DNA of 64,000 bases from Anaerolineae bacterium. Lineage in GTDB: Bacteria; Chloroflexota; Anaerolineae; Aggregatilineales; Phototrophicaceae. Numbering within the stretch: the first letter of the stretch is position 1; each line of letters starts with the position of its first letter. The stretch lies in contig JAJEBK010000014.1 in the NCBI GenBank assembly GCA_022823945.1, forward strand, positions 62,001 through 126,000, given 5' to 3'. The notes beneath the pieces were generated by a model. That model saw only the letters and a program-made list of their open reading frames with translations. It was not told where the DNA came from and ran no database searches. The translations under genes were made by a program, and so were the position numbers. Positions 8,547 through 18,200 of the stretch are shown here, piece by piece.

Positions 8547-9863
8547 TTATCTGCAAGTCCCCGCCACCTCCACCAGCCACAATCCGCCATCCGCGCCGTT
8601 GGCCGTCAGCGCAATAGTCCCGCCGTCCGGCGACAGCCACGCCCAAGCCCGCGTCGACCGCGTCAAGCGCAAGGGCAGCGCAGTCAATGTTTGCAACTCG
8701 CCCGCATCCCGCCGATAACATTGCAACTGCGGCGCAGCATCGCCCTCGGTAAAGACATAAATGCGCTCGCCATCCAGGACAGGCGCAGGATAATTGTTGC
8801 CGGGCAGCCTGGACTGGAAGAGCAACTCGCTGCCACCATAGGCATTCTGCAAATAATAACCGCTGATGCCGGCTTGTGCGCGCCCAACCAGCGCCGTCAG
8901 GCCATCGGCTGCAGGCGCGGGCACGGTGATCGAAGCCGGCATGTCTTCCAGCCGCTGGCTCAGCAAGCGACCATCGGTGTTGGCGGCAAAGTAGCGCACG
9001 GGCTCGCCATACGCCCCGATATAAATCGCCAGAAAGACGCCTGGCTGCCGCGCCCACTGGAATCCGCGCAGGCTGTATTGATGCAAGCCATCGTGTATCA
9101 AACGCGGGAAGCTGCCATCGGGCTCGGCCGAAAAGAGCGTGTGCAAGTCGTTCTGATAGACGACGCGCCGCGCATGGGGCGGAAAAGTCATTTGTGAGCC
9201 GCCAAAGAGCGCCGGATTGGGCTCGCCGCTCTGCGTGATCATGGCTGCGCCGCTGTTGGCGATCAGCTCGGGCGTAATCTTTTGCGCATCGGGGTGCTCA
9301 ATATCGGAAAGCGCATTGTCCGCCAGGCTGTAACGCTGCCAGTCCAGCCCGGTGAAGAGCGCGCCATCACAGCCAGACCCAAAGATCAAAGCCGAGTCGT
9401 CCAGCCACTCCAGCAAAACGACCTCTTTGTCGCTGATTTGCCGAACCCCGGGCATTGCCGGCGCAATGGGCGGTGGCGCGACTGCATCGGCAGCCACTTC
9501 CAGCTTCAGGCGCGCGATTTCGCTGTCGGCGAATAGTTCAAAAGGCGCGCTGAAATCTTGATAAGCGCCGGGTGGCAGAGCATGATCAAGCAGCGCTGTG
9601 CCGCAAGCATCAACCAGATAGCCAAATCCCTCGCCAATCAGGCCATCGGCGGCATCATAGGCGCTCAGGCTGAGGGCGATATTGGTGTAGGCTTCCGCGC
9701 CGTGATTGAATAATTCGCCGCGCGCCACCAGACTCTCGCCGCCGAATAAATCTGGCTGGCTACCGATCTCGGTGTTGAAGAAGTAAAGCGGGAGGGAGTC
9801 CTGCGCCTGGACAGGCAGCGCCAGCAGCAGGGCATACAGACAAATCTTGCGTATCGCCCGCAT
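8547..9863 (-). CDS. Secreted hypothetical protein with propeller-like repeats
   Basis: Begins with a signal peptide (MRAIRKICLYALLLALPVQA, cut before QDSLPLYFF). The next 100 residues resemble a beta-sandwich. From about residue 160 there are repeated segments of the TolB/WD-like kind (VVLLEWLDDSALIFGSG, FPPHARRVVYQNDLHTLF, RAWAWLSPDGGTIALTA), suggesting a beta-propeller. About 438 aa. The start at 9863 is preferred because GAGGGGGA lies just upstream; that ribosome site is inside the hairpin at 9869-9912. No enzyme motif recognised. It lies immediately downstream of, and on the same strand as, the BMP binding protein. Confidence 0.72.
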   Translation of the reverse strand: MRAIRKICLYALLLALPVQAQDSLPLYFFNTEIGSQPDLFGGESLVARGELFNHGAEAYTNIALSLSAYDAADGLIGEGFGYLVDACGTALLDHALPPGAYQDFSAPFELFADSEIARLKLEVAADAVAPPPIAPAMPGVRQISDKEVVLLEWLDDSALIFGSGCDGALFTGLDWQRYSLADNALSDIEHPDAQKITPELIANSGAAMITQSGEPNPALFGGSQMTFPPHARRVVYQNDLHTLFSAEPDGSFPRLIHDGLHQYSLRGFQWARQPGVFLAIYIGAYGEPVRYFAANTDGRLLSQRLEDMPASITVPAPAADGLTALVGRAQAGISGYYLQNAYGGSELLFQSRLPGNNYPAPVLDGERIYVFTEGDAAPQLQCYRRDAGELQTLTALPLRLTRSTRAWAWLSPDGGTIALTANGADGGLWLVEVAGTCR

Positions 9864-9868
9864 TGGAT

Positions 9869-9912
9869 CCCCCTCATTTTCAAACCCCCTCACCCCAAAA
9901 TGAGGGAGGGGG
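9869..9912 (-). repeat. Hairpin covering the ribosome site of the 8547 gene
   Basis: CCCCCTCATTTT (9869-9880) and AAAATGAGGG (from 9897) are complementary, with a 16-nt loop that is itself C-rich. On the minus-strand transcript the arm nearest the start codon contains GAGGGGGA, the likely ribosome site. It belongs to the dispersed GC-rich spacer family. Confidence 0.6.
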
Positions 9913-9958
9913 CATGCTTGCGCCTACCGCCGGCCTGACGGGAGGACTGAGGAGGTGT

Positions 9959-11218
9959 CTATTCGCTTGCGCCGGTCATGCCTTCCAGCAACTGGGGCAA
10001 GAACCAGATATCCAGCAAGCTGACGGATTCCATGTCGCCAGCCAGCGGCGTGCCATCTTGCAGGCTCAGCGGTCCGCTCCATCCGAACATCTGCCCGGCG
10101 TTCATGGGGTCGGTCTGGAAGTCGTGAATCTCTTGGGCGAAGGCTTTGAGCGTCTCGCGCGTTTCCATGCTCAGCGCATCGCCAAAGACATAGCCGCCAA
10201 CGCTGTAATCGGTATCGGTGTAGAAGCCATCGTCGCCGATCTCGTCCCACTTCGGCTCCCACCAGATCCATTCTTGCGACCAAGTGCCGTCCACGACGCG
10301 CTCGACGACATCCAGATAGGCGGGGCCCCAGTTGTAATATGCTGCGCCCAGGCAGGCATCCGGCGCTTCGGAACAGCCGTTGACATTGCCATAGGGCACG
10401 CCATAGCTGGTATCGCCTTCTGCCATGTATTGCCCAGAAACGGTGATGGCTTCGGTGGTGTCGATTCCCGAGATGATCACATCGGCACCGCCATCGAGGA
10501 AGCCCTGCGCCACTTCGGTCGGATCAAGCGTCACGCCCGGAATATTGAACCAGAACCCGATCCAAACGACCTCAAAGGCGATGTCGTCAGCGGACATGTC
10601 GTCGCGGTAGTTGTCGGCGCAATACCGCGCGCCCAGATAGCTGCTGGCAGCCAGTCGACGCGTTTCGGGGTTGATTAGCGCGCCCAGATAACCGATATGT
10701 CCCGACTCGCTGGTGAGCGCCGCGGCGCAGCCAGCGATCATACGCGGCAGCTCCATATAGGTATTGAAGTTGCCAACATTGGCGGGCGGCAGTTCGGGCA
10801 GCTCGTGCATCATGGCGTGCTCGCCTTCGACGATGCTGTTGGACTGAATGGCGTTGCTGCCAGTGATATTGATGAAGGTGACATCGGGGAAGGCCGCGGC
10901 GACGACATTGGTGTCTTCTTCAAAGCTATCGGATGTGGTGAAGATGACGGAAGCGCCATCGTCAACCATGAATTCAACGACATCCATGAGCGTGGTTTCG
11001 GGCGAGTCGGCGGGGTTGAGGCTTTCAAATTCCAGTATGGTCGCGCCCGTCTGCGCAGCGACATACTCGCCAGCTTCGTGATGCGAGGTGCTCCAGCCAC
11101 GGTCGTCGTTGGGGCCAACCAACACGACGCCAACTACGAGGTCGCTCTGCGCTGCGGCCGGCGCGACCAATGCCAAAACGACAGCGACTGCCAGCATGAA
11201 CAAGGGAATCTTGCGCAT
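9959..11218 (-). CDS. BMP-family ABC transporter substrate-binding protein
   Basis: Periplasmic-type ligand-binding protein of the basic-membrane-protein (PnrA/BMP) family, whose known ligands are mostly nucleosides. A signal peptide (MRKIPLFMLAVAVVLALVAPAAA) is followed directly by the binding fold (VVGVVLVGPNDDRGWSTSHHEAGEYV; GADVIISGIDTTEAI). About 419 aa. Start at 11218 is supported by GTGGAGGAAGATAAA upstream. No lipobox cysteine is present, unlike many Gram-positive homologues. There are no permease or ATPase genes beside it, so its ABC partners must lie elsewhere. Confidence 0.88.
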   Translation of the reverse strand: MRKIPLFMLAVAVVLALVAPAAAQSDLVVGVVLVGPNDDRGWSTSHHEAGEYVAAQTGATILEFESLNPADSPETTLMDVVEFMVDDGASVIFTTSDSFEEDTNVVAAAFPDVTFINITGSNAIQSNSIVEGEHAMMHELPELPPANVGNFNTYMELPRMIAGCAAALTSESGHIGYLGALINPETRRLAASSYLGARYCADNYRDDMSADDIAFEVVWIGFWFNIPGVTLDPTEVAQGFLDGGADVIISGIDTTEAITVSGQYMAEGDTSYGVPYGNVNGCSEAPDACLGAAYYNWGPAYLDVVERVVDGTWSQEWIWWEPKWDEIGDDGFYTDTDYSVGGYVFGDALSMETRETLKAFAQEIHDFQTDPMNAGQMFGWSGPLSLQDGTPLAGDMESVSLLDIWFLPQLLEGMTGASE

Positions 11219-11338
11219 TTTATCTTCCTCCACGGGAATGAGTTTGGACGGGATTTGCCAACTCCAAGTGTAACGCAAATGCCTGACAATGCAAACAGCT
11301 CGTGCCCGGAAGACCAGCCTTGCGAGCAAGCCCGCCAC

Positions 11339-12061
11339 CTAGAGGCGCCGATACAGCGCGATGGTCATTTCGCGGTGGATGCGGATGAGGAAGTCTTCGG
11401 CATCGGCGGTCAATTCTTCGATTCGTGGCAGGACAAAAGCGGGCATGCGGCTGCGGCGGAAGCCTTTCGCATATTCGCGCAGATCAGCGACGCTGTCGCA
11501 GTCGACGACGATCTCGAAAAGAGCGCTGTGGCGGGCGCGCAACTGATTCGCAGCAACGGCAGCTTGCAACGCCGAGTCGGCCGCGTCTCTTTCAGGACTG
11601 GTGGCGCTGGCATCAATCTCGCCAATGTTCCAGCAACCGCCGGGCATATCCAATTCAATGCGCCGGTTCTTTTTGGTGGGGCGCAGGTCAATCAGCCAGC
11701 CGCCAATTTTTAGCGCCCGCCGCGCTTCTGACAGGGCATGGACCATGCCCGCAATGTCGATTCATCAGAATGAGAGCGCGAAGATCGCCCCATCAAAACA
11801 AGCATCGCGAAAAGGCAAATCTATGGCGCTGGCAGCCAGGCACGTTGCTCGGGGCATATCATCAAAGCCAACTGCATCCAAAGCATCTGGCAGGTCGATG
11901 CCCACCACGCTCTCGGCAAGTTGATAATACTTGCGCGTCAGCCGCCCGCCGCCACAGCCAATCTCCAAAACACAGCCGACATCTTCGGCCAGCATGTCGT
12001 GCAGGTAGCTCTGCTCTGCGCCCGCTGTATCGCTTCGTATCGCCACTGCGCTCAGCCGCAA
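11339..12061 (-). pseudogene. Class I SAM-dependent methyltransferase, interrupted by tandem stop codons
   Basis: The first part (12061-11768) carries the SAM-binding core: CVLEIGCGGGRLTRKY (motif I), then VGIDLP, and ends DGAIFALSF. The second part (from about 11761) continues in the same frame with IDIAGMVHALSEARRALKIGGWLIDLRP and the family's C-terminal region. Between them are two consecutive TGA codons (11762-11767). Joined, they would make a ~240-aa methyltransferase. The start overlaps the end of the upstream SH3b gene by 10 bp. Two partial proteins are possible, but neither half has both substrate and cofactor elements. Substrate unknown. Confidence 0.72.
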
Positions 12062-13656
12062 GCGCCAGTGCGAAAGACATAGGCATGATTCACCCAGCCG
12101 GCCAGGCCCGCATACTCGACCATAAACCAGTCTCCCGACCGTCCAGTTGCGCTCATGTTTGTCTGAAATGGGATTTCCGCGATGACAGGATAAGCGAGAC
12201 TCGGTCCCTGACGCAGGTTGATTATGTCAACTGCGCGCAGACTGCAGTCAGTCAACGGGCTGGCATCAGGCACCGCTATGGCTGTCACTTCGGGCACCAC
12301 CGTCGCTGCCATGGGGGCATCGCAATTTCCAGAGCGAAACACATATTCCCGGTTGACCCAGCCGCCTTGGCCCGCATATTCGACCAGGAACCAAGCCTGG
12401 GCTATGGCTGTCGCGTTCAATCTCGACTCGTTGGGGATCTCGGCGTAGATGTCATAGTCGAGCCCGGGACCAGCGCGCAGATTGAGGATGTCGCCGGCTG
12501 TCAGCCAGCAGCCAGACAGCGCTTGTCCGGCTGAAATCACCATCTCGGCTGAATCCACTTCCGACATGGTCCCTTCTGTGTCCGTCTGCGTCGTTTCCGC
12601 TTCTGGCGTTGGGGTCTCGATCATCGGCGGCAGGATGATAGCGCCCGCCTCGCCGAGAGAATCACAGCCCGGGCTGACTGCCAAATACCCCCCGTGCGCC
12701 CAGCCCAACTGTCCTTCGTAAGTAACCATGAACCAGTCGTCAGTTCTTGCCCTGGCGACCAGCGTGACGCCGCGAGGCATCGACAGCAAGCGAGAGTAAT
12801 AAAGGCTGGGACCAGCGCGGAGACTCAGAATGCCGCTGGTTTCCACTTCGCAGGCGGTTGTCGAGGCGGGACCAGTTTCCGCGGGGGGCGGCGGACTGTC
12901 GCTCGTCTCCGCGATTGTTTGCACGGCTGTTTGACCACCTGGCAAGAGCGCCACCGTGCCCGCCCGGGTAATCCAACCGCAAGTCATGCCATCGACATTT
13001 TCTGCGGCCAGATCCGAGACTGCGCGCGGCGCTGTGGCAGCGTCCAGAAACTTCAGCCTTCCCTGCTGGCGAAAACAGACTCGAATCTCGGCATTGGCGT
13101 TGCCCCAAACATCAACAGCGCCGAGGACGCCCTGGGCGATCAACCCGGCATTGCCCACGCCAGCGCTGTCCACCTGTTGGCATTGAGTCTCGAAAGCGCG
13201 AAAACCGCTGACGACGATGTGAGCTGGTAAGTTCGCGCAAGTATCAACGGGCGGTTTGGGGGTCGGGGTCTCCGAAATATATTCCGGGCAAGAGCGTCTT
13301 GTTCCTTTAAAGTAGACCGCGTCACCATATACCGTGCCGCCACTGGTGACTCTGTCCAAATAATAGCTAGTTGTTTGGCCTCGATTTAGCCCCTTGATAA
13401 CACAGTGCGGTTCGGAGTCGCTGCATACAACCTTCGCGCCGCTGTCGTCTCTAGGAATAAAAAGATACCCCCCTGCCTTGGGCGGGGCATCCCACGAAAC
13501 CAATAGATCGCCGTCACAATCCGCCTCAACATGGACATCCTGAGCCTCAACCCGCGGCAGCGCGCTGGTGGCAATCAGCGCCAGCCCAAGCGCCAGCCAG
13601 GTACACAAACCTTTCATGAAAAACGCCCGATTGGTTAGATTTCTCGCGATATCCAT
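12052..13656 (-). CDS. Secreted FN3 / DVWG-domain / triple SH3b protein
   Basis: Exported protein of about 534 aa. The signal peptide ends near LPRVEAQ. It is followed by a fibronectin-III-like segment (DLLVSWDAPPKAGGYLF...CVIKGL), a ~90-residue domain (ETQCQQVD...LGAVDVWGNANAEIRVCF...FLDAATAPRA...MTCGWITRAGTVALL), a Thr/Pro/Glu linker, and three SH3b repeats, each with LRAGPS/LRQGPS and a GWV or GWA strand ending near a Cys. The domain order matches the proteins at 38010-39430 and 53806-60852. Start at 13656 is chosen for AAGGA 8 nt upstream. SH3b repeats commonly bind peptidoglycan or surface polymers, so a cell-surface role is inferred. Confidence 0.8.
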   Translation of the reverse strand: MDIARNLTNRAFFMKGLCTWLALGLALIATSALPRVEAQDVHVEADCDGDLLVSWDAPPKAGGYLFIPRDDSGAKVVCSDSEPHCVIKGLNRGQTTSYYLDRVTSGGTVYGDAVYFKGTRRSCPEYISETPTPKPPVDTCANLPAHIVVSGFRAFETQCQQVDSAGVGNAGLIAQGVLGAVDVWGNANAEIRVCFRQQGRLKFLDAATAPRAVSDLAAENVDGMTCGWITRAGTVALLPGGQTAVQTIAETSDSPPPPAETGPASTTACEVETSGILSLRAGPSLYYSRLLSMPRGVTLVARARTDDWFMVTYEGQLGWAHGGYLAVSPGCDSLGEAGAIILPPMIETPTPEAETTQTDTEGTMSEVDSAEMVISAGQALSGCWLTAGDILNLRAGPGLDYDIYAEIPNESRLNATAIAQAWFLVEYAGQGGWVNREYVFRSGNCDAPMAATVVPEVTAIAVPDASPLTDCSLRAVDIINLRQGPSLAYPVIAEIPFQTNMSATGRSGDWFMVEYAGLAGWVNHAYVFRTGACG

Positions 13657-13684
13657 GGCGAAATCCTTCACTCGCATTTAATTC

Positions 13685-13714
13685 ATAGTAACCGTAATCG
13701 ACAACCCATGTCAA
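13685..13714 (-). promoter_or_regulatory. Promoter of the triple-SH3b protein
   Basis: On the minus strand: perfect TTGACA (13714-13709), 18-bp spacer, TACTAT (13690-13685). Start codon is at 13656, giving a short leader. Confidence 0.6.
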
Positions 13715-13839
13715 ATCTTGGAGTACGGCGGAGTGGGCTACGCGCTGCTTTGCCCTGCCAGCTTCCTGCGCATGGAAACAGCAGCGATTTGGCGCTAGCA
13801 TTGGGCTATGCCAAGCAAGAGCGAGGTCGCTTGCGCAGG

Positions 13840-15294
13840 ATGTCTGACCTCACGCTCAACATCACAGTGGACCGCGATAGCGCGACGCCGATTTATCGCC
13901 AGTTGATCGCGCAGATCCGCAGCTTGATCGAAAGTGGCGACCTGCCCGCCGGCGCTCGTTTGCCAGCCAGCCGCTCGCTCGCCCGCCAGCAGGGCATCAG
14001 CCGCATCAGCGTCGTCAATGCCTACCGGGAATTGCGCGACGCGGGTTTGCTCAGCAGCCATACCGGCAAAGGCACTTTTGTCGCGCGCCAGCAGACCGCC
14101 AGCGCCATGCCTCGTGCACAGCCTCCCGAACAGAGCCAGCGCGCCCCCGCCCTGCGCCACATGCTGCGGACAGACCGCCGCGACGGCATCATCGACTTCA
14201 GCGGCGGCACGCCACCCACCGAGTTCTTCCCGGTGCGCTATCTGCAAGACGCCATCAATCAAGTCATCGATCGGGATGGCGCGGACGCCTTGTCCTACGA
14301 AGTGGCGGAGGGCTATCGACCGCTGCGCATCGCCGTGCGCGATTATGTGCGGGCGATTGGCATTCGCTGCCGCCACCAGGATGTGCTGATCACCGGCGGC
14401 GCGCAGCAAGCCATCGATCTGGTCGTGCAATCGTTGATGAAGCCGGGCGAAACCTTGCTGACCGCCGACCCGACCTACCTGGGCATCATTGATATCGCGC
14501 AGGCGCGGCGCGTGCGCATCCATGGCTCGCCGGTCGACGACCAGGGCATCCGCATCGACGCGCTGGAGCAGGCTTGCCGCGACTTGCAGCCCCGCCTCAT
14601 CTATGTCATGCCCAGCTATCAAAACCCGACCGGACACCTGATGCCCTTGCACCGCCGCCGACAACTGGCGCGACTCGCGGCTGACCTGCGCATCCCCATC
14701 CTGGAAGACGAGGTCTACCGCGAATTCCGCTTTGATGGCGAGGCGCTGCCGCCATTAAAGGCGCTGGATGAAAGCGGCGTGGTCATCCATACCAACGCCT
14801 TCACCAAGGTGCTGCTGCCAGGCGTGCGCATTGGTTATCTGGTGGCGGATGGCGCATGGCACGAGCGGCTGGTGCGCGTCAAACAAGCGGCCGATATCTC
14901 GACATCGGGCTTGAACCAGCGCGCGATTCACCTGCTGCTGGAGCGGGGCGTGCTGGGCAAGCAGCTGGAGCGCAACCGGCTGGAGCTGCGGCGGCGGCGT
15001 GGCGCGGCGCTGGCGGCTGCCCGGCGGCATTTTCCGGCTGGCGCGAGCTGGTTTTCTCCGCGCGGCGGCTTGTATCTGTGGGTGGAACTGCCAGCCGACG
15101 GTCCCAGCGCGGCGGACACCTTGCAAGCGGCGCTGGAACAGGGAGCGGCTTTTGCGCCGGGCGATCAATTCTCGGTGCGCGGCGGACACAAATATGCGCT
15201 GCGGCTGAACTTTGGCTTGCATCCGCCAGCTTTGATCGAAGCCGGTTTCCTGCGCATCGGCGAGGCCTGGCGGAGCTTGCGGGCGGTTACTTGA
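13840..15294 (+). CDS. MocR-type GntR transcriptional regulator with aminotransferase domain
   Basis: DNA-binding regulator fused to a fold-type I PLP domain, as in PdxR, GabR and TauR. Residues 1-75 are the GntR winged helix (TPIYRQLIAQIRSLIESGDL; SRSLARQQGISRISVVNAYREL; TGKGTFVA). The rest resembles an aspartate aminotransferase, with VMPSYQNPTG and a PLP-lysine region HTNAFTKVLLPGVRIGYL. About 484 aa. Start set at 13840 because the GntR fold begins there; ribosome site weak (AGG adjacent). MocR regulators often control vitamin B6 or amino-acid genes nearby, but none is adjacent. It converges with and overlaps the restriction enzyme gene by 8 bp. Confidence 0.87.
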   Translation: MSDLTLNITVDRDSATPIYRQLIAQIRSLIESGDLPAGARLPASRSLARQQGISRISVVNAYRELRDAGLLSSHTGKGTFVARQQTASAMPRAQPPEQSQRAPALRHMLRTDRRDGIIDFSGGTPPTEFFPVRYLQDAINQVIDRDGADALSYEVAEGYRPLRIAVRDYVRAIGIRCRHQDVLITGGAQQAIDLVVQSLMKPGETLLTADPTYLGIIDIAQARRVRIHGSPVDDQGIRIDALEQACRDLQPRLIYVMPSYQNPTGHLMPLHRRRQLARLAADLRIPILEDEVYREFRFDGEALPPLKALDESGVVIHTNAFTKVLLPGVRIGYLVADGAWHERLVRVKQAADISTSGLNQRAIHLLLERGVLGKQLERNRLELRRRRGAALAAARRHFPAGASWFSPRGGLYLWVELPADGPSAADTLQAALEQGAAFAPGDQFSVRGGHKYALRLNFGLHPPALIEAGFLRIGEAWRSLRAVT

Positions 15295-18200
15295 GAGGAA
15301 AGCCCGGAATCGCCGCGTCAATCGCCGCCATGATGCGCCGCGTCTCCGCCAGCGCGACGATGATTTTCTGATAGTGCGTCAGGTCTGCGTAGGACAAGTT
15401 GCGCCCGCGCCGGTCTTTCAGCCATTTATGCGGCACTTGATAGCCGCCAATATGAAAATCCCATATCTCCCGCGGAACGCCGCCGACATATTGCGTCTTG
15501 TTGATGTACACGCGCTGCTGGACCTCGTTGTACTTGGGATAACCGCGAGCCACTTCGTTGTCGCCTTCGATATCGAATGTGGTGATGAAGTCCGACAGCC
15601 TGGGCGATTTCATCAGGTGCAGGCCCACCAACTCCGCGCCGTATTGGACGAGCCTCCCGAACAGCCCCGCATCCGATGTCAGGGGCAGGCGCGGAAAATC
15701 GATTTTGAGGAACTCGGCATAGCGCTGGCGGTAGCTCGGGCTGTGGAAGATGGCGTAGGCGTAATAAAAGACATCTTCGGGACCGAACCAATCGGGAGGG
15801 TCGCCATTGGCAAAGGCGCTGCCCTCGGTTTGGAATGGCAGGCCGAGCTTGGCTTCCAGTTCGGCGACGAAGGCTTTGGACAGGTTGGGTCGGCGGCCTT
15901 TGTCGCTTAGAGGAAATTCTTCTGGATCTGTCAGTTCCTTTTGTTTGTTTGGGTACAAATAGACGGGAAACAGTCGACAACCACCGCGTCGGAAGATATT
16001 GTAATCTACTAGGTTTTCGACACAGAATACTACATTCCACGCGGTGAAATCCGCAGCCTGCCCTGATCTACCTACAGTCAGTCCTATATTGGGTCTGGTT
16101 TGATCATTGGAATGCACATGGTTCATAATTCTTGCCCGAGGTCTGCACATGAACCCCTTGGATTTTCCAGTGTAATAGGAGAATCTGAAGTCGAATGGTC
16201 TGTAAGCTATTCGAGCTACATTGTCCCTTCTAGGACCGCTTGATTGGACGTCTGTTTGGGCCAGATGTACTTTCCAATCTTGCACATCTTTTCCTAATGT
16301 GAAACGTTCTCGGGCCGATTCCGGATCAAGCGTCGAGAATAGCGTGACAGTTTGCCAGACTGAAGTGACACTATCTCTAATTGTCAGTTTGTCTCGCGAA
16401 GTCACAATGCCGGAGTCGCTGTCAACCACCATATCGTGCAGCGCGTAGTAGTCCTGAAACTCGAGTGCTGTGTCAGCGTTTTGCGAAACAAAAAGATAAT
16501 CTGGTGCACTGCTCTTAAGGGTTTTCCAAGCAGGTGTCAAAAGACTATTATTGCTTAGCCACAACTGCTTTTCTTTTCGCTTGCCCCAAACATCTATGTA
16601 CTTAACGTCTGCGGCTTCCACTGATTTGTTGCTATCCTTGATGAATATGCCAATGGCTACCCCCATCTGTATGTCAAATACATTATCGTCCTTCGTTCCT
16701 TCTGGCGTAGCTTCCCGTTTTCTTGTGTTACCATGCAGATTTATGATCAAAATGTCGGTAAAAGACTGAAGCAAACTTGCCCGCATCCCCCGAAAGGTAG
16801 AGTTATCAAGGTATCCATGATTTGTTATGAATGCTAGTATCCCTTCACCTGATTGCTCAATGCGCCACTGTCCAAAGCGAATGAATTTTACATAGTCATC
16901 CTGCAAAGCTTTTGGATTCCGTTCGCCCAGTGGTTCACCATCTACAAAGTAATAATCAAGCAACAAATCACTAATCCAATCACTTTTATTCTGCGAATCA
17001 TAAGAATAGGGCGGATTGCCCAGCACGACCATGATCGGCTTGTCGCGTTTGATGGCGGCCGCTTGATTCGCTTCGTCGGCGATGAAATTGGCAAATGGCA
17101 GTTCGGGCGCTTCTTTCGCCTCTTCCAGCGAGTTCGTCAGATATATGCCCAGCCGTTCGCCTTCCTTGAACTCGTAGCCGGCTTCTTTCAGCTGCAAGCT
17201 CAGGTTCATGTGGGCGACGGTGTAGGGTGCCATCAGCAGCTCGAAGCCGAAGATGCGCGGCAGCAGGCGCTCTTCGACATAGCTCTTCCACAAGCCCTGC
17301 TGACCGGCGAAGGCCTCTTTTATTTGCTCGATGACGAAATACAGGAATGTGCCCGTTCCCGCGGCCGGGTCGAGAATGAGCGCGTTCTCGTCGGCTAATC
17401 CGCGCGGTCGGTCGAAGCGCGTTTTCAAGATGTGGTCGACGCTGCGCACGATGTATTTGACGACCGGCTCGGGCGTGTAATAGACGCCGCGCGTTTCTCG
17501 CAGGCTCGGGTTGTAAGCGCTGAGGAAGCTCTCGTAGAAGTGCACGACCGGGTCGGTTTGCCCCGTGCGCGTGCCGAAGTGGGCGAGGATGCTGTCCATA
17601 TCGGTGTGGCGCAAGATCTCGACCAGGCTGTCCGCCATCCAGGTGAGGCGGCTGCCCATGTCGAAGCGGCTGTGATAGAAGAGATCGCGCAGGAAAGGGT
17701 TTGTGCGAGGAATGTCGTCGGCAGCTCCGCGCAGGCTGAATTTTGCGGGATCGCCGGGATAATTCACGCGCGAAGCGAACAGCCCATAAGCCAGCGTTTG
17801 GGCGTACATATCGGCGAAACTGGGGATGTCGAGGTCGGGCAGCAGGGTCTTCTGGAAGGCGGCCAATTGATTTTGCAGGTTTGCGCTGGGCGCGCCGCTC
17901 TTGAGATCTTTTTCAATGAAGTGGGCGATGAAGTGGGCGCTGCGGGCGAGCCGATCGGCCAATTCGCGGGCGCTGTTGACCGACTGGGTCGTCTGCCGGG
18001 CGAAGCGTTGCAGCATCTCGGTCAGGTCGCCATAGGCCGCGGATATCCGTTGTATTTTCCCTTGCTTCAGCCGCGCGATGCGGATGGTTTGGATCTTCTC
18101 GCCATTCACATACCAGCGGAATTCGAGGTAGTTGGTCAGAATCAGATTGCCGTGCGCCAGGTAGCGCTTGATTTGCTCTGATTTTTCCGTGCGGCTCAAC

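Noticed and set aside
5674-11767. UGA recoding as a sense codon
   Set aside because: TGA serves as the normal terminator of several genes here (for example the ends of mod, the 817 flavoenzyme, nitroreductase and hemB), and long genes show no internal TGA.
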